Part shown: piece by piece, positions 16,479 to 24,910 of the stretch | Position numbering within the stretch: the first letter of the stretch is position 1 | How the letters are laid out: the number at the start of each line of letters is the position of its first letter | DNA from: Glycomyces sp040645615 | GTDB lineage: Bacteria; Actinomycetota; Actinomycetes; Mycobacteriales; Micromonosporaceae | Assembly: GCF_040645615.1 (NCBI RefSeq) | Contig: NZ_JBEYYO010000002.1 | Span: 310,001 to 374,000 of the forward strand | Reading direction: 5' to 3' | DNA: 64,000 nucleotides | Notes under the pieces: generated by a model | What the model saw: only the letters and a program-made list of their open reading frames with translations | Told to the model about the DNA's origin: nothing | Database searches by the model: none | Position numbers and translations under genes: made by a program

Positions 16479-19058
16479 ATGTCGGCTGATTACCTGCTCG
16501 CCGTCGACCTCGGCACCTCGCACACGGTGGCCGTGGTGGTATGGCCCGACGGCCGCACCCGCCCGCTGCTGTTCGACGGCTCCCCGGTGATGCCCTCGGC
16601 GGTCTTCCTCGACCCGGCGGGCACCATCCACACCGGCAAGGACGCCGAGCGCCTCGCGCTCACCGCGCCCGAGCGGTTCGAGCCCAACCCCAAGCAGCGC
16701 ATCAGCGACGGCACACTCCTGCTGGGCGACCGCGAACTGCCCGTGACCGCCGCGTTCGCCGCGATCCTGGCCCGGGTCGCTCGCGCCGCCGTCGAATCGG
16801 TGGGGCACCTGCCGAACGCGGTGCTCACCTGCCCGGCGGCGTGGAGCGAGCAGCGGCGCGGGGCCCTGCACGACGCGGCCGCGCAAGCGGGCTACCGGCC
16901 GGTCAAGATCCTCACCGAACCCGTTGCGGCCGCGCACTACTACACCTCGCGCCTGTCGCACCCGCTCGCGCCGGGGCAGTCCCTGGCCGTGTTCGACTTC
17001 GGCGGCGGGACCCTCGATATCGCGGTGCTCGAGAAGCGCCAGGACGGCTCGTTCGGGGTGCTCGCCGACGGCGGCCTGCCCGACCTCGGCGGCCTCGACT
17101 TCGACGCCGCCCTGGTCGCGCACGTGGGCGAGACGGTCAAGCGGAAGGCCCCCGAGATCTGGGAGCGCCTGGAACGCCCCAGCGGCGCGAGCGAAATGCG
17201 CAACCGCAGGGAACTGTGGGAAGAGGTCCGCGCGGCCAAGGAGATGCTGTCGCGCTCCTCGGTGGCCCCGGTGACCGTGCCGGACATGGAGCAGTCGCTG
17301 CACCTGACGAGGGGCGAGCTCGACCAGCTCTCGCGCCCGCTGCTCTCGCGCGCGGTGGGGGAGACCCAGCGGGTCCTCGGCCTCACCGGCCGCGACCCCT
17401 CGCTGCTGGCCGGGCTGTTCCTGGTGGGCGGATCCAGCCGGATGCCCATGGTGTCCAAGATGCTCCACGAGGGACTCGGCATCGCGCCGACGGTCCTGGA
17501 GCAGCCCGAGCTGCCGGTCAGCGAGGGCGCGGCGCTGGCCTTCCGCACTCCGGCCCCGGTGACCCCGCAGGCCTCCCCACCTTCGCCGCCGCCGATGTTC
17601 ACCGGCCCGCAGCCGGGCCAGTCGGGCAGTCTGCCGCCGATGACGCCGCGCTCGGATGAGACGGTCCTGTTGCGTCCCAAGGGTTCCATTCCGGCGAAGC
17701 GGAAGGTCCCTCCGAAGTGGATCGCCATCGCGGCCGCGATCGTGGTGCTCGCGGTGGTGATCCCGCTCGGCTGGTGGTGGCTGACGAACCCGTACAAGCA
17801 GCGGCCCTTCGCCGACGAGTTGAAGGCTGTGGGGGACGCGACCGCGCTCTCCGCCGAGGCCAACGACAGCATCTACCGCGTCCGGGTCTCGGAGGACAAG
17901 GCCCTGTTCGTCTACACCGCCGAGTCCGACGACCCCTCCGGTGAGGAACTGCGGGTCCGGGCCGTCGACACCCAGAGCGGGAAACCGCTGTGGGACAACG
18001 ACAAGGTGTTCGCCGGCGACGGGTGGGACGAGAACTTCTTCGTCTCCGGAGAGCTCATCGCCTTCTCCCAAGAGGTCGACGCCGCTGACGGAAGCACCCA
18101 GTACCGGCACTACTTCCTCGACTGGGACTCCGGTGAGACTCGGGGGACCGTCACGAGTGAGGGCCGCAACGCGGGCCGCTCGGGGGACCTGCTCGTGGTG
18201 GCACCGGTGGGCGGCACCGACTTCAAGGTCTACGACGCCGAGGGCGAGACGGTCGCCGAATGGCAGCTCGGGTCCGAAGAGGACGGTGTCACGATCGTCG
18301 ACTGGAACCTGGTGGGCGACCCGAAGGACCTCGGCAGGCCCGCGACCCCTGCGAACGGCGACGGCCGGGTGTGGGCGCTGACCAGCGACGGCGTGGTCCA
18401 CGTGATCGAGGCCGAGTCCGGCAAGGAGGTCGCCGAGCGGGAGCTCGAGACTGTGGACGACCTCTACTTCGCCTGGGACGGTTTGATGTACGTGGCCGTG
18501 GACCAGGAGACCGGATACGAGCTGAACGTCTACGACATCGACGATGAACTGTCCGAAATCGACAGTGAACGGGTGGACTCCGGCGAGGTCGGTCCCGAAT
18601 GGATGACGCGCTGCGGCGAGTCGCGCGTCTGCGTGAGCGAAGCGGTGCCCGACCTCTCCGACGCCTACCACTGGCGGGTCTACGACGCCGACGACAAGGA
18701 CTTCGCGCACGTCTTCGACAAGGAGGCGCACCGGTACGTGGAGCCGCTCGGCGACCGACTCCTGGTCGAGTACTACGAGGGCACCGACCTGCGCACCCAG
18801 ATCTACGACAAGGGTTTCGACAAGGTCGGCAACAGCCTGGAGGACACGTTCTGGCCGGTGGACGGCGGCAGCGCGCTGGCCTGGCCCGGCAACAACGGGT
18901 TCAGCACCTCGGTGGACAACGTGATCGGCCTCGGTCGCGACGGCTCGCGCACCTCGCTGCGCACCGACCTGGAGGTCTACTCGTGCGCTGCCTCCGATAC
19001 GCGCCTGGCCTGCTTCACCGTGGACGGCATGCAGATCTACTCGTTCCGCGACGAGTAG
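16479..19058 (+). CDS. Hsp70-family ATPase fused through a membrane helix to an outer beta-propeller
   Basis: 859 residues. Residues 1-380 are an actin/Hsp70-type ATPase: phosphate-1 motif LAVDLGTSHTVA at the start, phosphate-2 FDFGGGTLDIAVLE near 175, and the adenosine motif GLFLVGGSSRMPMV near 325. No peptide-binding domain follows. A Pro-rich linker (about 365-405) leads to one membrane helix (about 415-436) and then a 420-residue extracellular region with repeated W/G-rich blades (SGKPLWDND, YFAWDGLMYVAVD) like PQQ/WD propellers. So a cytosolic nucleotide switch is tied to an external domain. GGAG lies ten bases before the ATG. Confidence 0.8.
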   Translation: MSADYLLAVDLGTSHTVAVVVWPDGRTRPLLFDGSPVMPSAVFLDPAGTIHTGKDAERLALTAPERFEPNPKQRISDGTLLLGDRELPVTAAFAAILARVARAAVESVGHLPNAVLTCPAAWSEQRRGALHDAAAQAGYRPVKILTEPVAAAHYYTSRLSHPLAPGQSLAVFDFGGGTLDIAVLEKRQDGSFGVLADGGLPDLGGLDFDAALVAHVGETVKRKAPEIWERLERPSGASEMRNRRELWEEVRAAKEMLSRSSVAPVTVPDMEQSLHLTRGELDQLSRPLLSRAVGETQRVLGLTGRDPSLLAGLFLVGGSSRMPMVSKMLHEGLGIAPTVLEQPELPVSEGAALAFRTPAPVTPQASPPSPPPMFTGPQPGQSGSLPPMTPRSDETVLLRPKGSIPAKRKVPPKWIAIAAAIVVLAVVIPLGWWWLTNPYKQRPFADELKAVGDATALSAEANDSIYRVRVSEDKALFVYTAESDDPSGEELRVRAVDTQSGKPLWDNDKVFAGDGWDENFFVSGELIAFSQEVDAADGSTQYRHYFLDWDSGETRGTVTSEGRNAGRSGDLLVVAPVGGTDFKVYDAEGETVAEWQLGSEEDGVTIVDWNLVGDPKDLGRPATPANGDGRVWALTSDGVVHVIEAESGKEVAERELETVDDLYFAWDGLMYVAVDQETGYELNVYDIDDELSEIDSERVDSGEVGPEWMTRCGESRVCVSEAVPDLSDAYHWRVYDADDKDFAHVFDKEAHRYVEPLGDRLLVEYYEGTDLRTQIYDKGFDKVGNSLEDTFWPVDGGSALAWPGNNGFSTSVDNVIGLGRDGSRTSLRTDLEVYSCAASDTRLACFTVDGMQIYSFRDE

Positions 19059-19073
19059 GTCCCGCGCCTGGAT

Positions 19074-19832
19074 TCAGGCGGCCGGGAGCCGGTGGCCGCG
19101 CAGCCTGACCCGCAGCGTCCAGGCGATCTGGAGCACGAACCCCAAGGCGGGCAGGCCGAGTACGCACAGCGCGTACAGCTGGTCGACCGTGGCGAAGCCG
19201 ATCCCGGCGAAGTGCGTCTCCTCGTTGGTGAAGAACGGCTTCGCCAGCGCCGCGATCACGGCCGCCGCCAGCGCGGCCGAGCCGTAGGCGATCCGGCGGG
19301 TGGGGACGATGAGCGCCGCTGCGCAGAAGGTGAGCGCGACGGCCCCGTAGACCGCCGCGCCCGTCACGGGGAACTCCGTCGAGCCCGACTGGTTGGTGGA
19401 GTAGCCGAACGTGAAGGCCCACAGTTGGATCGCGCCGATGAGCAGGAGGCCGGCCTCGGCCACGACCGTGTCGGCGCGGGCTCTCGGCAGTCGCCATGAG
19501 ACCCATAGGAATCCGACTGGTGCGACCGCGACCGCGAACCACACGATCACGTCGTTCCAGGCTTCGCCGTCGTTGTCGACCGTCAGCAGCGCCCATGACA
19601 GGAGGGTCATGGAGGTGGCGAATATGCCTGCGGCCCAGGCGGTCGCGCGGACCACGAGGCCGGGTGCGGTGAGCGCCACCGCGAATGCGAGCGCGGCGGT
19701 GAGGGCGAGCGGGATCTGCGCGTACTCGGGCCGGGGGCCGGCGACCATGTAGATCAGGGCGCCTGCGAAGAGCAGTCCCATCAGCGGGACGCCGATGTGT
19801 TCGAACCGGACCTTGCGGGGAGCGGAGTTCAT
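19074..19832 (-). CDS. Polytopic membrane protein, unknown function
   Basis: About 252 residues with seven hydrophobic segments joined by short loops, and a basic N-terminus (NSAPRKVRFEHIG). No family motif recognised. The start may be the ATG at 19832 or the in-frame GTG at 19859; neither has a clear SD. It converges on the Hsp70-fusion gene with 15 bp between stops and is divergent from the secreted protein gene. Confidence 0.65.
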   Translation of the reverse strand: MNSAPRKVRFEHIGVPLMGLLFAGALIYMVAGPRPEYAQIPLALTAALAFAVALTAPGLVVRATAWAAGIFATSMTLLSWALLTVDNDGEAWNDVIVWFAVAVAPVGFLWVSWRLPRARADTVVAEAGLLLIGAIQLWAFTFGYSTNQSGSTEFPVTGAAVYGAVALTFCAAALIVPTRRIAYGSAALAAAVIAALAKPFFTNEETHFAGIGFATVDQLYALCVLGLPALGFVLQIAWTLRVRLRGHRLPAA

Positions 19833-20044
19833 CTCAACAGTGTCGCTACGTCGTGCCACTGAGTCATCACCCAGTTCGTGCCATCTTCAAGGTCTGGTGG
19901 GGATCGGGCGGTTCGGTGTCGATTGTCCACACTGTGTGCTCGCAAAACTACAGTACCGGGTATGCAACTTTTCAGATCTGTTGCCGCGCCTCAGGTTCGT
20001 GCGGGTCGACCGACTCGCAGCGAACCGACCGTAAGGGATTTCCC

Positions 20045-22006
20045 ATGCGACACAACAGGTTCACGGGCGCCGTCGCGGCGGCCGCGCTGACGGCGGGCTC
20101 GATGCTCGCCGTCGGCTCGGGCGCGGCGGCGGCCCCGACCACCGCACCGCAGGCGGAGGCGGCCTCGACCGAGGCGCCCACCACGGTGGTACTTCCCACG
20201 GGCGACCGGGTCACGTTGCTGCCGAACGGCAGCGCCGGGATCGCACCGGCTCTCGGCCGCGAGGACGCCTCGTTCATCACCCCGCCCTCGCCGAGCGGCG
20301 ACGTGATCGTGGTGCCGACCGACAAGGTCGCTGCGGTGCTCTCCGGCGAGGAGGACCCTCGCCGCTACAACGTCTCGGAGCTCCTGCGAGGCGGGCACAC
20401 CGACGCCACCGACGTGTCTGCTTCCGAACTGGACGATCGCGAGTACGCGGGGCTCATCCCGGACACGAGCCCGCAGACCGCGTCCGAGGACGAGGAAACC
20501 GTCAAACTCCGCGTCGACCTCCGCATGCGCGACGGCGGTGTGCCCGAGGGGAGCTGGGTGCTCTGGTCCGATCGCGACGGTGAGGACTTCGACTTCGTCG
20601 AGATCGACGAGTCCGGCGGCGGCAGCGTCGCCGTCCCCGAGGGCGACTACGTGATCGTCGGCGGGTTCTGGAACGCGCCCACCGACACCGAGCGCGGCGA
20701 GACCATCATGGGCATGGTGCCGGTGACCGTCGAGGGCGACCTCACGCACCTGGTCATGGACGGTTCGACCTCGTCGCCGGTGAGCGTCGAGGTCGAGCAG
20801 CCCGACGCCGAGTTCCTGAACGCGACGATGATGCTCAGCGCCCGCGCCGGTGACAACAATCTCGGGTTCGGCACCTTCCTCGACCCGCTGGACGACGCGT
20901 TCCTGCTGCCCGAGCCCGATCTCGAAGAGTTCGAACTCGACTTCATCTATCAGCCGGTCCTCGCCGACCCTGAAGGCGAGTACGTGTACAACCTCGCCTT
21001 CGCGCACACCGGCGGGTTCCCGTCGGACGCGGCCTACAGCGTCACCGACGCCGAGCTCGCGGTCGTCGCGGCCGAATACCGCGACCTGGGCGTCCCGAAC
21101 GACGGCTACACCTGCGACTACGGCGACACCGCCGCGCAGATCGGGATGGGCTTCTGCCGCATGGTGGAGACGCCGGTCCCCGCGCAGCGGACCATGTACT
21201 ACACCCCGGGGCCGCAGATCGAGTGGGGCCACTTGCTCGTCTCGGGGGTCCTCGACGAGGACCTGTTCATCTCGGACGGGTTCACGGCCTCGCGCGACGC
21301 GGTCTACGGAGCCGGTCCGGCCGCGCTCGCGATTCCCAACGGGGGACTCTCCTCTCCGACCGCCGACGCGTACCGGTCCACGTTCGAGGGAACCGAGTAC
21401 TTCGAGGCGTACCTCAGCATCGGCGGCGGCAACGGCGAGACCGTAAGGCTCGTCGGCGGCAGCGCCGACTTCGAGCTCAGCCGGGACGGTGAAGTGCTGG
21501 CCTCCGCGGAGGGCTTCGATCCTTACATGGAGTACGTGATCGCCGAACTGCCGGAAGGCGACTCGGGCCGCTACACGCTCGCCTTCGACTACACGGCTTC
21601 GGCGGCGACCACGGTCTTCGGCACCGCAGGGAGCAACACGTGGGAGTTCGACTCGACCTCGGTCGCCGAAGGCGAGTGGACTCCGATCGCCTTCCCGACC
21701 GTCGCGCTCGAAGCCGACGACATCGCCGGGGGCTACGCGCCGCGACGCGGCTGCCAGGAGATCACCCTGGAGATGCGCAACTACGAGTGGGGCCCGGTGA
21801 CGCACGCAGTCGACATGGCCTTCGAGGTCTCCTACGACGACGGCGCGACCTGGAAGAGCGTCGACATCGACCGCGACGGCGACACCGCCACGGCCGAACT
21901 GCGCCACCCACGGGGCGCCGAGTTCGTGTCGATCCGCACCACGGTCGTGGACGACGCGGGCACGGAGAACACGAACACGGTGATCCGGGCCTACGGCCTG
22001 CGCTAA
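20045..22006 (+). CDS. Secreted protein resembling a subtilase propeptide region without the protease
   Basis: 653 residues. AAGGGA lies six bases before the ATG. Signal peptide about 1-31 (ends GSGAAAA). Residues about 45-115 (TVVLPTGDRVTLLPNG...VIVVPTDKVAAVL...RRYNVSELL) look like the N-terminal pro-region of large actinobacterial S8 peptidases. What should follow is the Asp/His/Ser catalytic domain, but no Asp-Thr-Gly, HGT or GTSMA motif is present; the rest is beta-rich with Asp/Glu-rich strands, like the C-terminal part of those enzymes. It may be an inhibitor, a chaperone or a non-catalytic surface protein. Confidence 0.7.
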   Translation: MRHNRFTGAVAAAALTAGSMLAVGSGAAAAPTTAPQAEAASTEAPTTVVLPTGDRVTLLPNGSAGIAPALGREDASFITPPSPSGDVIVVPTDKVAAVLSGEEDPRRYNVSELLRGGHTDATDVSASELDDREYAGLIPDTSPQTASEDEETVKLRVDLRMRDGGVPEGSWVLWSDRDGEDFDFVEIDESGGGSVAVPEGDYVIVGGFWNAPTDTERGETIMGMVPVTVEGDLTHLVMDGSTSSPVSVEVEQPDAEFLNATMMLSARAGDNNLGFGTFLDPLDDAFLLPEPDLEEFELDFIYQPVLADPEGEYVYNLAFAHTGGFPSDAAYSVTDAELAVVAAEYRDLGVPNDGYTCDYGDTAAQIGMGFCRMVETPVPAQRTMYYTPGPQIEWGHLLVSGVLDEDLFISDGFTASRDAVYGAGPAALAIPNGGLSSPTADAYRSTFEGTEYFEAYLSIGGGNGETVRLVGGSADFELSRDGEVLASAEGFDPYMEYVIAELPEGDSGRYTLAFDYTASAATTVFGTAGSNTWEFDSTSVAEGEWTPIAFPTVALEADDIAGGYAPRRGCQEITLEMRNYEWGPVTHAVDMAFEVSYDDGATWKSVDIDRDGDTATAELRHPRGAEFVSIRTTVVDDAGTENTNTVIRAYGLR

Positions 22007-22112
22007 CCATCCCGCGGCCCGCCCCCAACCGGGACGGGCCGCGGCCAGGGGTCAGCGCCTGCCGAAGTCGTCCGCTAGAATCGTGGCGTCGCGCTCCAAG
22101 GGGCGCTGACCA

Positions 22113-22189
22113 GCCGCTGTAGCTTTAATTGGTAGAGCAACGCACTTGTAATGCGTAGGTTGCGGGTTCGAGTCCTGTCAGCGGCTCCA
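22113..22189 (+). tRNA. tRNA-Thr (anticodon TGT)
   Basis: Full cloverleaf: 7-bp acceptor stem GCCGCTG/CAGCGGC, D arm GCTT...AGAGC, 5-bp anticodon stem ACGCA/TGCGT around loop CTTGTAA, and a T arm with TTCGAGT. Discriminator T and an encoded CCA. Confidence 0.97.
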
Positions 22190-22269
22190 GTCTCTTAGAG
22201 GGGTTCATTCCGATGCCGGTTGCATCGGGGTGGGTCCCTCTTTTCGTGTGCTGGGTGTGTGGTGGGTGA

Positions 22270-22410
22270 AGGTCAAAGGCGGCGGCGACGGTGGGGTGGG
22301 TGGTCGGTTGGGGTTGGTTGGTGGCTGCTGGGTGTGTGGTGGGGAAGGTCAAAGGCGGCAGCGACGACGAGGCGGGTGGCCGGGCGGGGTCGGTAGTCGG
22401 TGGCCGGGTG
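22270..22410 (-). repeat. Two ~76-bp GTCGCNGCCGC repeat units (minus orientation)
   Basis: AAAGGCGGCGGCGAC at about 22275 and AAAGGCGGCAGCGAC at 22351 start units spaced 76 bp. On the minus strand they read GTCGC(C/T)GCCGCC, the core shared with arrays at 23.5-23.96 kb and 48.7-48.9 kb. Confidence 0.6.
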
Positions 22411-22462
22411 TGGATGTGGTTGGGGTGCTTGGGGTTCGGGGTCGAACGTGAGTGGTGTCTAG

Positions 22463-22515
22463 CCTTGTGGGTGATGACAGTGGGCGTGGTGGGTGGGATG
22501 ATTGGTGTACGTACA
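22463..22515 (-). repeat. Copy of the DUF222-HNH gene's upstream region
   Basis: On the minus strand this 53-base stretch matches 50503-50554, the sequence just upstream of the DUF222-HNH gene, including an identical 20-base core CACTGTCATCACCCACAAGG. No HNH gene is attached here, so it looks like the remnant of a second copy of that element. Confidence 0.55.
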
Positions 22516-22988
22516 GGGACATGGTTTTCGTACGGGTGGCGTGTTGGGTGCAAGCAGACTAAGCCAAGCCTCTGGCCCGCTCGTTATCTCGGCGGATTCC
22601 GAGCCGACCGTTTCGCGCTCCTGGTTTGTTTTCGGGGGTGGGTCGTTCCTCAATCCTTCGTATGATCGGGTTTGGGTCGCTTCCGGCAGCTTGTCTCAGA
22701 GTGGGACATGGGATCAGGGAGGGCTCAGAGATCACTTGGTTGGGATCACCCTGGCCAGGAGGCAGTGTCGTTGGAACGAGGCACACCGTATCGAGGCGGT
22801 CAGGACTGGCAGGGGAGCACGACACTCCCTCACCGGGTACCACCCCCGGGCTAGTTCACTCGAGACGACCACAGCGAAGCGACAGGGGTTGCTTGCTACG
22901 GCCTTGCCACGGAGACAAGGACACCGCACCACCCCACGCACGCCGTGTACCGGCCCACACCGCAAGGCGAGGGCCACCGAAGGCAAGG
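22516..22988. other. Gene-free stretch after tRNA-Thr
   Basis: 473 bases with no frame that has both codon bias and an RBS. The composition (lower GC, many TTG/GAT words) differs from neighbouring genes. Open frames here conflict with one another and give no family-like protein. Probably decayed accessory DNA. Confidence 0.5.
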
Positions 22989-23213
22989 GCGCGACGCCGC
23001 AAGGCCGAGGGCCCGACTCGGCATGGCTTGACACCGCGAAGGTGAAGAGCCGAAGCGGCATGGGCGCAACGCCAAGGAGGCGGAGCGCCGAGGCCGTATG
23101 GGCCAGGGCCGGAAGGCACCGGGCCTGAGGAAGTGTGGGCGCGACGCCGAAATGGCGGAGGGCCGAGGCAGCATGGGCACGAAAAGCCAAGGCCACCAGC
23201 GAAACCGCCACTA
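22989..23213 (+). repeat. Tandem 75-bp repeat array (three units)
   Basis: Units begin GCGC(G/A)ACGCC at 22989, 23064 and 23139, exactly 75 bp apart. Within each, a GGAG(G/C)GCCGAGGC(C/A)G-ATGGGC-like segment follows; the second half of each unit is less alike. This family differs in sequence from the GTCGCNGCCGC units although the period is the same. Confidence 0.65.
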
Positions 23214-23256
23214 GCCGAGGCGCCCACCGGCAGGACACCGAAGGAGGTGAACACCG

Positions 23257-23565
23257 ATGCAGCACACCACGACCATCAGCATGTCCGCCGCGACCTCCCC
23301 CCAGGAAACCGCGACCGGCACCTCCACCATGCCCACCGCCACCACGACCGCAACGGCGACCGACACGGTCATCACCCCCGCCGCCACCGCCACCCTGACC
23401 GCCGCCGCCGGGCGAACCCTCGCCCGCACCGGCCGGGCCACGGCACCCCACCCCGGGCCATCCCCCACTGGCCTCCGTCGCCGCCAGCCCGAACCCCAAA
23501 CCAATCAGGCCCGACCTCAAAAGCGACCCGCACCAATCCCCCACCTCGTTGTCGCTGCCGCCTGA
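23257..23565 (+). CDS. Possible small Thr/Ala-rich protein
   Basis: 102 codons. The reason to list it is the RBS: AAGGAGGTGA at 23241-23250, complementary to the 16S tail, six bases before the ATG, the best in this whole region. Residues 1-60 are almost only Thr, Ala and Ser (STMPTATTTATATDT...), without cysteine or a clear signal peptide; the last 30 residues run into the repeat array and are probably a decayed end. No family recognised. Could be a truncated gene whose C-terminal part was replaced by repeats. Confidence 0.35.
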   Translation: MQHTTTISMSAATSPQETATGTSTMPTATTTATATDTVITPAATATLTAAAGRTLARTGRATAPHPGPSPTGLRRRQPEPQTNQARPQKRPAPIPHLVVAAA

Positions 23566-23960
23566 ACACCGACTCAAACCAGCCCGGCCCCGAGAACAGC
23601 CCGCACCATTCCCTCACCTCTTTGTCGCCGACGCCTGAACCCAGCCCCACTTCGGCCTTTCCCCGACCACGAACCAGGCCAGCCGCCCACCTCATCGTCG
23701 CTGCCGCCCGACCCCCAACCCAGGTCAACCCGGCCCCGACCACGAGCCAGGCCACCCACTCACCCCTTCATCGCCGCCAGCCCGAACCCCGCCCCGATCG
23801 GACCTAGCCCCGACAAACAGCCCGCAGCGCCCTCTCACCCTTTTGTCGCTGCCGCTCGAACCCGGGCACAAACCGGCCCGGCCCCGAAAACGGCCCGCAC
23901 CAATCCCTCACCCCGCAGTCGCTGCCGCCCGAACCCCAACCCAGGTCAACCTGGCCCCGA
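23470..23960 (+). repeat. Array of seven ~73-bp GTCGCNGCCGC units
   Basis: The core GTCGC(T/C)GCCGCC(C/T)GAAC recurs at about 23478, 23551, 23634, 23697, 23770, 23845 and 23918 (spacing 63-83, mostly 73-75). Each unit continues with AACC/GGCCC-CGA-ACG-GCCCGCAC-like sequence and ends CCCTCACC. Units abut without unique spacers, so this is not CRISPR. Confidence 0.7.
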
Positions 23961-24836
23961 CAGCGAGTCGCACCATGCGCGAGTCGGGCCGGTGAGCATC
24001 GCCCAAGCGAAGGCCACCGGCACCGCCGAGGCGAGCAGCCACGGCCAGGTCTCCTCGTTCTCCCGCGGAAGCATCGCCATCGCGATCAGGCCGAAGAACC
24101 CCGCGTAGAGGCACATCAGCACCACGATCGTGATGCGCGCGCCGTTGCGGCGGCGGGTCAGGCCGATGTTGAGCGCCGCGTGGAAGAGTGCGAGGCCGAT
24201 CACCGCGCCCGAATAGACGAGCCAGACCCCCATCTCCGCAGTGAATCTGTGGTCCATTTCCAGCGTGAAGACCACCAGCCCCACCCCGAAGTACACCGCA
24301 TAGCCCACGGCGAGCCACAGCATCACCAGCGCGGCCGTGACCACGAAGGGGACGCGAGGGCCCGTGCCGATGCGGGGGCTGTGCAGGGCCGAGGCCGGAT
24401 CGCACCAGGCGCGGGCCTCGTTGGTGAGGGCGAGGTTCATCAGCAGGATCGCGCCGGGCAGGAGGAACGGCCCAAGATCGAAGTAGCTCCACATGTACAG
24501 GCCCAGCAAGAACCCGGCCGAGCCGACGACCACCACGGCCTGGCGGGCCCAGTCGCGGCCATTCCACAGCTTCACCGCCAGCAGCACGGTCACGGCGATC
24601 AATGCCACGTTCGGCACCTGCGCCGCCAGCGCCCACCACTGGGGTTCGCTGACGACGGTGCCGCCGTCGCGGTAGGAGATCGTTGAGTCGAAGAGCGCGT
24701 AGAGCCCACCGAAGGCGGTGTACTAGACCATGGCGATCACGTTGAGCCACAGCACGGCGATGAGGCCGACCATCCTCCACGGCGCGTGCTGTCGTTCCTT
24801 TGTGGAGGGTCCAAGAGGCTGGGGGATCGGATCCAT
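23946..24836 (-). pseudogene. Membrane protein gene interrupted by an in-frame TAG
   Basis: From the ATG at 24836 (GAAGG seven bases upstream) the frame encodes MDPIPQPLGPS...RMVGLIAVLWLNVIAMV and then meets TAG at 24723-24725 (codon 38), in the middle of the first membrane helix. Directly after it the same frame continues with coding character (YTAFGGLYALFDSTISYRDGG...) to a stop at 23946, giving 296 codons and about six hydrophobic segments. A GTG at 24617 could restart a 223-residue product. A true nonsense mutation, a sequencing error or stop readthrough are all possible. Function unknown. Confidence 0.7.
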
Positions 24837-24910
24837 GAGGCGGCCTTCGATAGGGGGTAGGGGCCGTTTCGAGCGTATGGCACCCGATCCAGGCGCGGGG
24901 TCCGCGAACC

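Noticed and set aside
22125..22553. Minus-strand frame ending LEPLTGLEPATYALQVRCSTN
   Set aside because: Its end is the antisense of tRNA-Thr and the rest is antisense repeat DNA; this is a well-known false annotation next to tRNA genes.
22502..23128. Plus-strand 208-codon frame after tRNA-Thr
   Set aside because: No RBS, frame crosses a repeat array, and the amino-acid composition is not protein-like; conflicting frames of similar length exist.
23470..23960. CRISPR array
   Set aside because: Units are 63-83 bp and contiguous, without unique spacers, and no cas gene is present.
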